A DNA stretch of 64,000 nucleotides from Bacillota bacterium (lineage in GTDB: Bacteria; Bacillota; Clostridia; TANB77; CAG-465). Shown piece after piece: positions 33,195 to 41,848 of this stretch. How positions within the stretch are numbered: the stretch's first letter is position 1; every line of letters begins with the position of its first letter. The stretch spans positions 62,001-126,000 of the forward strand of contig JAEYPQ010000065.1 of the NCBI GenBank assembly GCA_023410645.1. The letters run 5' to 3'. The translations under genes and the position numbers were made by a program. The notes beneath the pieces are model-generated. The model did no database searches. It was not told the origin of the DNA and saw only the letters and a list, made by a program, of their open reading frames with translations.

Positions 33195-33242
33195 TTTATT
33201 AGAGTTTATTATGGAAAATCACACTAATTAGGAGGTAAAAAA

Positions 33243-33554
33243 ATGATAGTTTTAGGTGATATAAATTCACGTTATTTAAATGGTGTACTTATAAGGTTTC
33301 GGCTTGGTAAGAACCATCAACAGATAATAGTTAATATTGATTTTTACTGTAAATTGACTTGTTCAGTTGGATTTGATTTTTATGTGCGTTTAATATTAGA
33401 AGATGGAAGTGAGCTTTTTAAAACGTATCCGGTGATATTGGATCCCGAAGTATTGGAAGAAGGCGAGCCGATTGAATTTATTAAAGGAACACCAGATTTC
33501 GTTCATGTAAAAAAGTTGGAAGTATTAAATGTAAAATACCAAAATAAATATTAA
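33243..33554 (+). CDS. Hypothetical protein (103 aa)
   Basis: Not recognised. Soluble, strand-rich (LIRFRLGKNHQQIIVNIDFYC, GFDFYVRLILEDGSELF), with no TM or signal segment. TTAGGAGG precedes the ATG. Perfect promoter upstream and terminator downstream make it a single-gene unit. Codons such as CGG, CCC and GCG are a little more frequent than in neighbouring genes, which may hint at recent arrival; the gene is too short to be sure. Confidence 0.7.
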   Translation: MIVLGDINSRYLNGVLIRFRLGKNHQQIIVNIDFYCKLTCSVGFDFYVRLILEDGSELFKTYPVILDPEVLEEGEPIEFIKGTPDFVHVKKLEVLNVKYQNKY

Positions 33555-33567
33555 AGTAATTATAAAA

Positions 33568-33608
33568 AGTGACTAAACACACTTAATTGTGTATTTAGTT
33601 GCTTTTTT
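33568..33608 (+). terminator. Rho-independent terminator
   Basis: ACTAAACACAC / GTGTATTTAGT stem (one mismatch) followed by six Ts. Confidence 0.8.
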
Positions 33609-33678
33609 GCTTTGTTTTATATTATTGGTAAAAATAGTAAATTAAATTTATACATATTATTGAATAAATACAATGTTT

Positions 33679-33707
33679 TTGATATACTTTATTTGTAAAG
33701 TTATATA
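33679..33707 (+). promoter_or_regulatory. Promoter of the small gene at 33729
   Basis: TTGATA at 33679-33684, 17-nt spacer, TATATA at 33702-33707; the start codon follows 22 nt later. Confidence 0.5.
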
Positions 33708-33728
33708 TTGTAAGGAAGTGATATATAA

Positions 33729-33890
33729 ATGCAAAAAAAGTCATATAATTATTTTTTTATAATTTTATTTATTTTAATAGCAATTACAATAATAGTATTT
33801 ACAGTAAAGTATTTTTATAAAGATAAAGTAAAATCATCGCCAGATGATATTTTATTTGAGCAAACAGATGAAGTAGATGTATACATTTAA
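33729..33890 (+). CDS. Small single-pass membrane protein (53 aa)
   Basis: Begins MQKKSYNYFF, then a hydrophobic helix IILFILIAITIIVFTVKYFY, a lysine cluster and an acidic tail ending QTDEVDVYI. AAGGAAGTG lies ~8 nt before the ATG. It could be a small accessory subunit of the ABC exporter that follows 38 bases later, though an AAAACATATATGTTTT palindrome with Ts (about 33894-33911) lies between. Function unknown. Confidence 0.6.
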   Translation: MQKKSYNYFFIILFILIAITIIVFTVKYFYKDKVKSSPDDILFEQTDEVDVYI

Positions 33891-33928
33891 ATAAAAACAT
33901 ATATGTTTTTTGAAGGGGGAAATTTTGT

Positions 33929-34642
33929 ATGTTAAAAGTAGAAGGACTAACAAAAAAATATGGTTCTAAAAAGGCAGTTGATAATTTATCAATTGAGGTA
34001 AAAGCAGGTGAAATATTTGGTTTTATAGGACATAATGGGGCTGGTAAAACAACAACAATTAAATCTATTGTAGGAATATTAGAGTTTGATGAAGGTGAAG
34101 TTTTTATAGATGGAATTAGTATAAAAGATAATCCTATAGATTGTAAGAAAAAAATTGCATATATTCCAGATAATCCAGATATATATGAAAATCTAACAGG
34201 AATTCAATTCTTAAATTTTATCTCTGATATATATGAAATTGATAAAGAAAAAAGAATGGATTTAATAAGAAAATATTCTAAGGCATTTGAGTTAGAAGAA
34301 AATTTATCTGATTTAATAAGTTCATATTCTCATGGTATGAAACAAAAACTTGTTATAATTTCTGCTCTTATACATGAACCAAAATTACTAATACTTGATG
34401 AACCATTTGTGGGACTTGATCCAAAGGCTTCATTTACTTTAAAAGAGATAATGAAAGAAATGACTAGTAAAGGGAAATCTATATTTTTCTCATCTCACGT
34501 ACTTGAAGTTGTAGAAAAATTATGTGATAGAGTTGGAATAATTAAAAACGGGAACTTAATTACTTGTGGAACAGTAAGTGAAGTTAAAGGAAATGAAAGT
34601 CTAGAAGAAGTTTTCTTGGAGTTGATAAAAAATGAAGAGTAA
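33929..34642 (+). CDS. ABC transporter ATP-binding protein
   Basis: 237 aa, a full nucleotide-binding domain: Walker A GHNGAGKTTT, Q-loop in YIPDNPDIYENLTG, signature YSHGMKQKL (a YSHGM variant of LSGGQ), Walker B LLILDEPFVGLDP, H-loop FFSSHVLE. The subgroup resembles the CcmA/NatA-type exporters that pair with a single large permease. The gene overlaps the next by 11 bases, so both are made together. AAGGGGGAA precedes the ATG. The exported substrate is unknown. Confidence 0.92.
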   Translation: MLKVEGLTKKYGSKKAVDNLSIEVKAGEIFGFIGHNGAGKTTTIKSIVGILEFDEGEVFIDGISIKDNPIDCKKKIAYIPDNPDIYENLTGIQFLNFISDIYEIDKEKRMDLIRKYSKAFELEENLSDLISSYSHGMKQKLVIISALIHEPKLLILDEPFVGLDPKASFTLKEIMKEMTSKGKSIFFSSHVLEVVEKLCDRVGIIKNGNLITCGTVSEVKGNESLEEVFLELIKNEE

Positions 34643-36230
34643 ATTATGGAGTTTATTTAAATATACCACATTAAATAATTTTAAGTTAGGTAAAAATTTA
34701 AAAATTAAAATGGTTCCACAAAATATAATTCAAATTATTATAGGTATTTTACTTGTTGGTGTAATATTAGCGTATTCTACGTTATATTCATATATGGCAT
34801 ATAGTGGTTTAAATTCATATAACGCAAAAGAATATTTGCCAGCTATATTTTATATAATAACAGCTGCCATATCATTTATGGTTACAATATATAAAGCTAA
34901 GGGAATGCTATTTGATTCAACTGACAATGATATGTTATTTGCTATGCCAATTAAATTTGGTACAATACTTGCAAATAGAATATTAACCCTTCTATCAACT
35001 AATTACTTGTTTTCAGTTCTTGCTTTTGTACCTTCAGTTATTATATATGCGGCTTTTACACCTGTAAATATTATGTATTTTATTAATGCCTTTATTGTAC
35101 TATTATTTTTACCTTTAATTCCTACAGTAATTGCTAGTTTAATAGGATATATAGTTGCATATTTAACTTCAAAATTTGGTAGCAAGAAAATAATTGAAAT
35201 TATACTTACTTTTGTAATTTTCTTTTTAGTATTCATAGGAGCAAATATAATAAGCTCTAAACTAAGTATGTTAGTAACTAATATATCACAAATTAACGAT
35301 CTATTTAGTAGATATGGCTTTGTAGCATACTATGCAAAGGATGCCATTATAGCAGGAAATATATTATCATTACTTTTATATGTAATTTCAAATTTAGTTA
35401 TTTTTGGAATATTTGTTTTAATATTTGCTAAGGAATATAAAGTCATAATATCAAGACTTTCTACAACAAGAACTTCAAGTAAGAAAGCTGAAATTAAATA
35501 TTCAAATAACAGTGGTATAATGTCAGCACTTTTAAGAAAAGAATTTAAAAGGTATTTTTCAAGTCCAATTTATGTATTTAATACTGCTTTTGGTGTAATA
35601 TCATTACTACTTGTAACAATTTATACAATATTTATACAAAAAGATATTATTACTCAAATTATGCAAGGTGAAGGTATTTCATTACCTATATATGGACTTG
35701 TACTTTGTATAACAGCCTTTATAGCATCAATGTCAAATACAACATGTTCATCTATATCGCTTGAAGGGAAAAGTCTTTGGCTTACAAAATCTTTACCAGT
35801 AAAAGTAAAAGATTTATTTAAAAGTAAAATAATACTTAATATTTTAGTAGTATTACCAATTACAGTAATATGTATATTATTATTTGCAATTACTTTAAAA
35901 CTTACATTATTCCAAGTATTAACAAATATATTGATTGTAACAGTTTTAACAATATTTGTTGCACAATTTGGATTAATTATAAACTTAAAGTATCCAAAAT
36001 TAAATTTCGTATCTGATACTCAGGTTGTTAAACAAAGTGCAGCTACACTTATTGGTATACTTGTTCCAATGACAATTATTATGATAGTTATATTTGCTTT
36101 TACATTTGTTTCTGAATATATAAGTCTTGAACTATATTCTTTGATTATAAGCACTATTGTTGGAGGTATATGTTTAATACAAAATAAGATTTTGAATGGC
36201 TATGGTATAAAAAGGTTTAATGAGTTATAG
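34632..36230 (+). CDS. ABC transporter permease (exporter type)
   Basis: 532 aa with about 12 predicted TM helices, the first near 32-55. Two halves are joined by a cytoplasmic loop of about residues 268-310 (KVIISRLSTTRTSSKKAEIK). The layout fits the large Firmicutes exporter permeases encoded next to a NatA-like ATPase. Translational overlap with the ATPase gene shows they form one transporter. No periplasmic binding protein is encoded, as expected for export. Confidence 0.85.
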   Translation: MKSKLWSLFKYTTLNNFKLGKNLKIKMVPQNIIQIIIGILLVGVILAYSTLYSYMAYSGLNSYNAKEYLPAIFYIITAAISFMVTIYKAKGMLFDSTDNDMLFAMPIKFGTILANRILTLLSTNYLFSVLAFVPSVIIYAAFTPVNIMYFINAFIVLLFLPLIPTVIASLIGYIVAYLTSKFGSKKIIEIILTFVIFFLVFIGANIISSKLSMLVTNISQINDLFSRYGFVAYYAKDAIIAGNILSLLLYVISNLVIFGIFVLIFAKEYKVIISRLSTTRTSSKKAEIKYSNNSGIMSALLRKEFKRYFSSPIYVFNTAFGVISLLLVTIYTIFIQKDIITQIMQGEGISLPIYGLVLCITAFIASMSNTTCSSISLEGKSLWLTKSLPVKVKDLFKSKIILNILVVLPITVICILLFAITLKLTLFQVLTNILIVTVLTIFVAQFGLIINLKYPKLNFVSDTQVVKQSAATLIGILVPMTIIMIVIFAFTFVSEYISLELYSLIISTIVGGICLIQNKILNGYGIKRFNEL

Positions 36231-36251
36231 TATCTAAATTAACTGTAATAC

Positions 36252-36280
36252 TTGAAAAAATGATAAAAATGTAGTATCAT
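36252..36280 (+). promoter_or_regulatory. Probable alaS promoter
   Basis: TTGAAA at 36252-36257, 17-nt spacer, TATCAT at 36275-36280. The ~50-nt leader is too short for a T-box. Confidence 0.5.
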
Positions 36281-36337
36281 ATATAATTAAAATCTAAACA
36301 ATAGATAAAAATTTAATTAACCAAAAAGGAGATAATA

Positions 36338-38098
36338 ATGAAGGCAATAGAACTAAGAAATAGATATTTAAAATTTTTCGAAAGTAAATCACATAGTATA
36401 ATAAATGGTGCACCACTTATACCAGAAAATGATCCAACAGTACTATTTACAACTGCTGGGATGCATCCACTTGTACCATATCTTACAGGTGAGTCTCATC
36501 CAGATGGTAAAAGACTTGTTGATTATCAAAAATGCTTAAGAACAGATGATATAGATGAAGTAGGAGATAATAGACATTTAACATTTTTTGAAATGCTTGG
36601 TAACTGGTCACTTGGAGATTATTTCAAACAAGAATCAATAAGATATAGTTATGAATTCTTAGAAAAAGAACTGGGAATTGATATGAATAGAATTTCTGTT
36701 ACTTGTTTTGCTGGAGATGAGAATGCACCAAGAGATGAAGAAGCTGCAAAAATTTGGGAAGAATGTGGAATACCAAAAGAAAGAATATATTTTTATCCTG
36801 CAAAAGAAAACTGGTGGGGGCCAGCTGGTGAAACTGGACCATGTGGACCAGATACTGAAATATTTTTAGATACTGGAAAAGAACCATGTGGTAAGGATTG
36901 TCAACCAAGTTGCGATTGCGGTAAGTATGTTGAAATATGGAATAATGTATTTATGCAATATAACAAAAATGCAGATGGTAGTTTTGAAACATTAGCACAA
37001 AAAAATGTAGATACAGGTATGGGACTTGAAAGAATAATATTTTTCCTTCAAGGTAAAAATAATGTATTTGAAACAGAACTTTTTGTTCCTACAATTGAAA
37101 AAGTAAAAAGCATGTCAAATAATCCACAGGATGAATCATTAAGAATAATAGCAGATCATATGAGAGCATCAGCACTTTTAATATGTGACGCTGTTGTACC
37201 AAGTAATGTTGGTCAAGGTTATATATTAAGAAGACTTATACGTAGAGCAATACGTCATATGAGAAAGATAGGATTTAATCCAGATAAGATATCAGAAGTT
37301 GTTGATGTGGTGGTATCTAGTCTAAGTGAAATGTATCCAGAACTTGAAAAAAATAGAGAAAGTATTATCTTTGAAATAAATAAAGAAAAAAATAGATTTA
37401 TGAATACACTTGTTAATGGAGAAAAAGAATTTGTTAAAGTAACAAATAAATTAAAAGAAGAAAATAGTGACTTAATTGATGGTAAAACATTGTTTAAATT
37501 GTATGATACATATGGTTTTCCACCTGAGGTTACAGCCGAACTTGCAAAAGAAAATGGATTTAGAATAGATATGGATGGATTTAATAAATGTTTTGAAGAA
37601 CATCAAGAAAAATCAAGACAGGATGAAAAAGGAACATTTAAAGGTGGTTTAGCAGATCATAGTGAGGAAACTACTAAATATCATACAGCAGTTCATTTAC
37701 TTTTAGAATCTTTACAAAGAATTTTAGGTGATCATGTTATGCAAAAAGGATCAAATATAACAGCTGAACGTGCTAGATTTGATTTTTCAAATCCTGAGAA
37801 AGTGACACCTGAACAAATTAAACAAATAGAAGATATGGTTAATGAACAAATTGATAAACAATTAGTTGTTACTTGTAAAGAATTACCTATTGAAGAAGCA
37901 AGAAACTCAGGTGCAAAAGGAATATTCGATAATAAATATGGTGAAAAAGTTAAAGTATATACTATTGGAGATTTTTCAAAAGAAATATGTGGAGGACCTC
38001 ATGTTGATAATACATCTAAGTTAGAACATATAAAAATTGTGAAAGAAGAAGCAGTGTCAAGTGGTGTAAGAAGAATAAAGATGGTATTTGTAAAATAA
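36338..38098 (+). CDS. alaS: Alanyl-tRNA synthetase, C-terminally short form
   Basis: Charges tRNA-Ala; 586 aa against about 870 in most bacteria. The class II catalytic domain is complete: ELRNRYLKFFESKSH, TTAGMHPLVPYL, HLTFFEMLGNWSLGDYFK (motif 2) and GMGLERI (motif 3). The editing domain is also present, with HTAVHLL and CGGPHV as zinc/editing motifs. The sequence stops right after VSSGVRRIKM, so the oligomerisation/C-Ala region with DHHA1 is absent. The stop is followed at once by a well-spaced HIT gene, so the ending is genuine and not a frameshift. A cysteine-rich insert (CGKDCQPSCDCG) lies in the catalytic domain. Confidence 0.92.
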   Translation: MKAIELRNRYLKFFESKSHSIINGAPLIPENDPTVLFTTAGMHPLVPYLTGESHPDGKRLVDYQKCLRTDDIDEVGDNRHLTFFEMLGNWSLGDYFKQESIRYSYEFLEKELGIDMNRISVTCFAGDENAPRDEEAAKIWEECGIPKERIYFYPAKENWWGPAGETGPCGPDTEIFLDTGKEPCGKDCQPSCDCGKYVEIWNNVFMQYNKNADGSFETLAQKNVDTGMGLERIIFFLQGKNNVFETELFVPTIEKVKSMSNNPQDESLRIIADHMRASALLICDAVVPSNVGQGYILRRLIRRAIRHMRKIGFNPDKISEVVDVVVSSLSEMYPELEKNRESIIFEINKEKNRFMNTLVNGEKEFVKVTNKLKEENSDLIDGKTLFKLYDTYGFPPEVTAELAKENGFRIDMDGFNKCFEEHQEKSRQDEKGTFKGGLADHSEETTKYHTAVHLLLESLQRILGDHVMQKGSNITAERARFDFSNPEKVTPEQIKQIEDMVNEQIDKQLVVTCKELPIEEARNSGAKGIFDNKYGEKVKVYTIGDFSKEICGGPHVDNTSKLEHIKIVKEEAVSSGVRRIKMVFVK

Positions 38099-38117
38099 TT
38101 TGAGTGGAGGTATTACA

Positions 38118-38465
38118 TTGGAAGATTGTTTATTTTGTAAAATAATAAAAGGTGAAATTCCTAGTGATAAAGTATATGAAAATGACTATGTATTAGCATT
38201 TAAAGATATACATCCAGTGGCACCTGTACATGTACTTGTTATACCTAAAATTCATATACAAGATTATAACTTTGTAAATGAAGACAATATTGAGTATATT
38301 TCAAAAGTTCAACTTGCAATAAAAGAAGTAGCGAAAATTTGTAATATAGCAGATGATGGTTACAGAGTTATATGCAATACAGGTAAAAATGGTGGTCAAG
38401 TTGTAAATCATATGCATTTTCATGTAATTGGTGGAAAAAATCTTGGACCTAAGATTATAAAATAA
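38118..38465 (+). CDS. HIT-family (HinT-like) nucleotide hydrolase
   Basis: 115 aa histidine-triad protein: CLFCKIIKGEIPSDKVYEND at the N-terminus and the HxHxHxx motif as HMHFHVIGG at the C-terminus. HinT enzymes cleave AMP from phosphoramidates, including aminoacyl-AMP released by tRNA synthetases, which suits its place 19 bases behind alaS. Starts with TTG at 38118, 7 nt after GGAGG; an ATG is not available in frame. The two conserved cysteines could bind zinc. Confidence 0.93.
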   Translation: MEDCLFCKIIKGEIPSDKVYENDYVLAFKDIHPVAPVHVLVIPKIHIQDYNFVNEDNIEYISKVQLAIKEVAKICNIADDGYRVICNTGKNGGQVVNHMHFHVIGGKNLGPKIIK

Positions 38466-38488
38466 TTATTAAAAAATAATATATTTAT

Positions 38489-38520
38489 AAAGGCTATATT
38501 TTAAAAGTATAGTCTTTTAT
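38489..38520 (+). terminator. Terminator of alaS-HIT
   Basis: AAAGGCTATA / TATAGTCTTT stem with G-U pair, then TTATTATTT. Confidence 0.65.
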
Positions 38521-38575
38521 TATTTGATAAGGTAGATATTACACATGTTACATTTAAAATTAATTTACATAAAAA

Positions 38576-38604
38576 TTGATATTTGCTAAAAGAAATGTTA
38601 TAAT
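38576..38604 (+). promoter_or_regulatory. Promoter of the 38665 gene
   Basis: TTGATA at 38576-38581, 17-nt spacer, TATAAT at 38599-38604. Confidence 0.7.
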
Positions 38605-38664
38605 AATTATGAGTATAGTAATGTTTAAAATAAAATGATTATATTTATAGGAGGAATGAATTGT

Positions 38665-39069
38665 ATGAAAGAATTTAAAGAACGGTTTTGTGTTGGTTTT
38701 CCTATAGGATTATTTGTGGGTGTAGTTGAAGGAATAATTTTGGCGATACTTTTGTTAATGCCAGGAATTTATCATCCTTTTAATGTATCAAAAGAGGATT
38801 ATTCTCATATTTACACATATGACTTCCCTTATGAATATTATTTACATGATGATAAAACAGGTAAAAACTATTTTATTATCAAAACAGATGATCCCGATAT
38901 AGATAATATTCCAAATGTGGTAGTTGCAAATTCCTATGATGGCGGGAATGATCTTGTAATTCAGGATCATGAACTATTAAAAGTGGAAGATGGATACTAT
39001 TATTATAAGTTTCCATTTAATATTGACAATTATACTAGTCAATATTATGGAGCATATATTGATTATTAA
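38665..39069 (+). CDS. Hypothetical single-pass membrane protein (134 aa)
   Basis: Not recognised. A TM helix at about 10-33 (FPIGLFVGVVEGIILAILLL) is followed by a ~100-residue outer domain rich in Tyr, Asp and aromatic residues (DYSHIYTYDFPYEYYLHDD). GGAGG lies 10 nt before the ATG chosen; two in-frame ATGs upstream (38635, 38656) lie before or against that site. Own promoter and terminator. Acts presumably outside the membrane; function unknown. Confidence 0.7.
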   Translation: MKEFKERFCVGFPIGLFVGVVEGIILAILLLMPGIYHPFNVSKEDYSHIYTYDFPYEYYLHDDKTGKNYFIIKTDDPDIDNIPNVVVANSYDGGNDLVIQDHELLKVEDGYYYYKFPFNIDNYTSQYYGAYIDY

Positions 39070-39090
39070 TTATTAGATTGCATAATGGTG

Positions 39091-39130
39091 TAGATATTAA
39101 AGTTTAAAACTTTAATATCTATTCTTTTTT
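39091..39130 (+). terminator. Rho-independent terminator
   Basis: Perfect 14-bp stem TAGATATTAAAGTT / AACTTTAATATCTA and TTCTTTTTT. Confidence 0.85.
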
Positions 39131-39154
39131 ATTGTAAATATATAACTAATATAA

Positions 39155-39184
39155 TTGCTTTATATAAACTACCTATGATATAAT
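39155..39184 (+). promoter_or_regulatory. Promoter of the COG2509 gene
   Basis: TTGCTT at 39155-39160, 18-nt spacer, TATAAT at 39179-39184. Confidence 0.5.
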
Positions 39185-39208
39185 TAAATATGAAATGAGG
39201 GAAAAATA

Positions 39209-40771
39209 ATGTTAAGAATAAACGACATAAAACTATCTTTAGATTCAGATGAAAAAGAACTAAATTTAATTGTTAGTAAAAGGTTAAGGATAGATAAGGG
39301 GTTAATAAAAGAATTAAAAATATACAAAAAGTCTATAGATGCAAGGGATAAGAATAATATACATTTTGTATATACAGTAGATGTAAAAGTAGATAATGAA
39401 AATAGATTTAAGAAATTTAATATAATTGAAGATAAAATAAATAATGAAAGATTAAGTTTAAATACAAAAAGTACAAAAAGACCAGTTATTGTTGGTGCTG
39501 GTCCTGCTGGACTTTTTTCTGCAATAATTCTTGCAAAATATGGACTAAAACCAATAATACTAGAACAAGGTAAAAAAGTGGATGAAAGAAAAAAGGATGT
39601 AGATTTATTCTGGCAAACAGGTGAGTTAAATCCTTTATCTAATGTTCAATTTGGTGAGGGTGGTGCAGGTACTTTTTCAGACGGCAAACTTACTACTCAA
39701 ATAAGTAATCCACTTTGCAGAGAAGTACTACAAGAATTTGTTTTGTGTGGTGCACCGGAAGAAATATTATATGATTCAAAACCGCATATTGGAACTGATA
39801 TTTTAATTAATGTTGTTAAAAATATGAGAGAAAAAGTAGAAAATCTCGGTGGAGAATTTTTATTTAATGAAAAGTTAATTGATCTAGATATAAAAGATAA
39901 TAAAGTAGTTGGAGTGAAGTGTTCTAAGTATATTGAAACTGATACATTAATACTTGCAATTGGTCATAGTAGTAGGGATACTTTTGAAATGTTATATAGT
40001 AAAGGTATTAGTATGTGTAAAAAGCCTTTTTCTGTTGGTGTTAGAATTGAGCATTTGCAAAGTATGATTAATGAATCACAATATGGAAAGTTTGCTAAAC
40101 ATCTAAAACTTGGTGCAGCAGATTATAAATTAGTATATCATAATAAGGTTGAAGATAGATCTGCATATACTTTTTGTATGTGTCCAGGAGGGCAAGTGGT
40201 TGCTGCTGCATCTGAAATCGGTGGAGTTGTCACAAATGGAATGAGTTTACATAGTAGAAATGGTATAAATTCTAATAGTGCTTTGCTTGTAACAATATCA
40301 CCAGAAGATTTTAAAGATGAGTCACCACTTGCAGGAATGTATTTTCAAAGAGAATTAGAACAAAAAGCATTTGAAGTTGCTGGTAGAACATATAATGCAC
40401 CAACTCAACTTGTAGGTGATTTCTTAAATTCAGTTAAATCTACAAGTATTGGTAAAATAAGTTCAACATATATACCAGGAATAACGCTATGTGATTTACA
40501 TGATGTATTACCAGACTTTGTGACAAAAGTTTTGAAAGAAGCAATAATAGATATGGATAAAAGATTAAAGGGATTTGCAGATAAAGATGCATTGCTTGTT
40601 GGTGTTGAAACAAGAAGTTCATCGCCACTTAGAATTATTAGAAATGAAAATTTGATGTCAAATATATATGGTATTTATCCATGTGGTGAGGGTGCAGGGT
40701 ATGCAGGTGGAATAATGTCATCTGCAGTTGATGGAATAAAATGCGCGAGTGCTATAATTGAAGAAAAATAA
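39209..40771 (+). CDS. FAD-dependent protein of the COG2509 family (uncharacterised dehydrogenase)
   Basis: 520 aa. An N-terminal ~80-residue domain precedes the Rossmann FAD site VIVGAGPAGLFSAIILAKYG (about 92-111) and LEQGKKVDERKKDV. Further family blocks are NVQFGEGGAGTFSDGKLTT, ILAIGHSSRDTFEML, SVGVRIEH and CMCPGGQVV. The C-terminal FAD block is VETRSSSPLRI, PCGEGAGYAGGIMSSAVDG. This family is widespread in Firmicutes, is related to BFD/HI0933-like flavoproteins and has no settled substrate. No signal peptide, so cytoplasmic. Confidence 0.88.
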   Translation: MLRINDIKLSLDSDEKELNLIVSKRLRIDKGLIKELKIYKKSIDARDKNNIHFVYTVDVKVDNENRFKKFNIIEDKINNERLSLNTKSTKRPVIVGAGPAGLFSAIILAKYGLKPIILEQGKKVDERKKDVDLFWQTGELNPLSNVQFGEGGAGTFSDGKLTTQISNPLCREVLQEFVLCGAPEEILYDSKPHIGTDILINVVKNMREKVENLGGEFLFNEKLIDLDIKDNKVVGVKCSKYIETDTLILAIGHSSRDTFEMLYSKGISMCKKPFSVGVRIEHLQSMINESQYGKFAKHLKLGAADYKLVYHNKVEDRSAYTFCMCPGGQVVAAASEIGGVVTNGMSLHSRNGINSNSALLVTISPEDFKDESPLAGMYFQRELEQKAFEVAGRTYNAPTQLVGDFLNSVKSTSIGKISSTYIPGITLCDLHDVLPDFVTKVLKEAIIDMDKRLKGFADKDALLVGVETRSSSPLRIIRNENLMSNIYGIYPCGEGAGYAGGIMSSAVDGIKCASAIIEEK

Positions 40772-40783
40772 AAAACTTTTTTG

Positions 40784-40822
40784 AAGGAATGAATTTATAT
40801 TAATGGATTCATTCCTTTTAAT
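40784..40822 (+). terminator. Rho-independent terminator
   Basis: AAGGAATGAAT / ATTCATTCCTT stem with a 12-nt loop and a TTTTAATTTG tail. Confidence 0.75.
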
Positions 40823-40846
40823 TTGTTTTGATATATATTAAAAATA

Positions 40847-40875
40847 TTGCATAAAAACGTCATATATGATATTAT
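40847..40875 (+). promoter_or_regulatory. Promoter of the PstS-like gene
   Basis: TTGCAT at 40847-40852, 17-nt spacer, TATTAT at 40870-40875. Confidence 0.55.
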
Positions 40876-40912
40876 TGTGTAGAAAATAAAGTATGTTTGT
40901 TAGGGGGATATT

Positions 40913-41848
40913 ATGAAAGATAATAAAGTTTTAATATTTGCAATAATTATTATAATTATTGTTGTAGGTCTATGTATAGGAGCATATTTCTACTTTACAA
41001 AAGATGTTGAAGGTGATGATGAACAAATATCCAATGAGCCAGTTTATACAGCTCAAGATTTTCCCAAAATAGATGCATCAACTGCTACTCAACCACTCGC
41101 AATGGCATTTTTTAAGAATTTTACTGGAAGTGTTATAGAGGAGTCAAATTTTAATTTTACTCAAACACATCAATCATATGAAAAACTTATAAAAGGTGAT
41201 GTTGATTTAATACTTGTTACTCAGCCATCACAAGATGAATTAAATCTTGCAAAAGAGGCCAATATTGAATTAGAAGTAATACCAGTAGTTAGAGAAGGAT
41301 TTGTATTTTATGTGAATGCAAAAAATCCAGTTGATAATTTGACATTAGAACAAGTTCAAGGTATTTATTCTGGGGAAATTACTAATTGGTCTGAAGTAGG
41401 TGGTAAAGATATAGCAATAAAACCATATCAAAGACCAGCAAATTCTGGAAGTCAGACAGGAATGACAGAACTTGTTATGAAGGGTAAGGAACTTATGAAA
41501 CCACTTACTGAAAATGTAGTTGCTACTATGGCTGGAATTATAAATTTAGTATCTTCATATGATAATGGAGATGCAGCAATTGGATATTCATATTATTATT
41601 ATGCAACTACAATGTATCAAACTATTGATAAAGAAGTAGCAAATAATATAAAACTTCTTTCAATAGATGGAGTTAAGCCAAATATTGATACAATTAAAAG
41701 TGGAGAATATCCACTAACAACTTCATATTATATCGTTATAAATAAAGCTGCTGATAAAGATAGCCAAGCAAAAAAATTAGCTGATTTAATGTTATCCAAT
41801 AGAGGTCAAAATGCAGCAAAGGAGGCAGGATATGTCCCAGTTAAATAA
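40913..41848 (+). CDS. PstS-like periplasmic-binding-fold protein, membrane-anchored
   Basis: 311 aa. TM anchor at about 7-28 (no lipobox), acidic stretch EGDDEQ, then a PBP-like domain of the phosphate-binding family. It shows STATQPLAMAFF, DLILVTQPS, GFVFYVNAKNPVDNLTLEQV, QGIYSGEITNWSEVGGKD, RPANSGSQTGM and YYIVINK. The SGSQT loop corresponds to the ligand-binding SGT of PstS. No pstCAB genes are near. The gene overlaps a DUF3298-like membrane-protein gene by 17 bases, so it may sense rather than import. Confidence 0.83.
   Translation: MKDNKVLIFAIIIIIIVVGLCIGAYFYFTKDVEGDDEQISNEPVYTAQDFPKIDASTATQPLAMAFFKNFTGSVIEESNFNFTQTHQSYEKLIKGDVDLILVTQPSQDELNLAKEANIELEVIPVVREGFVFYVNAKNPVDNLTLEQVQGIYSGEITNWSEVGGKDIAIKPYQRPANSGSQTGMTELVMKGKELMKPLTENVVATMAGIINLVSSYDNGDAAIGYSYYYYATTMYQTIDKEVANNIKLLSIDGVKPNIDTIKSGEYPLTTSYYIVINKAADKDSQAKKLADLMLSNRGQNAAKEAGYVPVK

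Noticed and set aside
33893..33911. Palindrome AAAACATATATGTTTT before the ABC ATPase gene as an operator
   Set aside because: It is a short AT-only palindrome with Ts after it; a weak terminator or chance is as likely.
36231..36337. Possible T-box leader for alaS
   Set aside because: The leader after the promoter is only about 50 nt, and no specifier-loop or antiterminator bulge sequence is seen.
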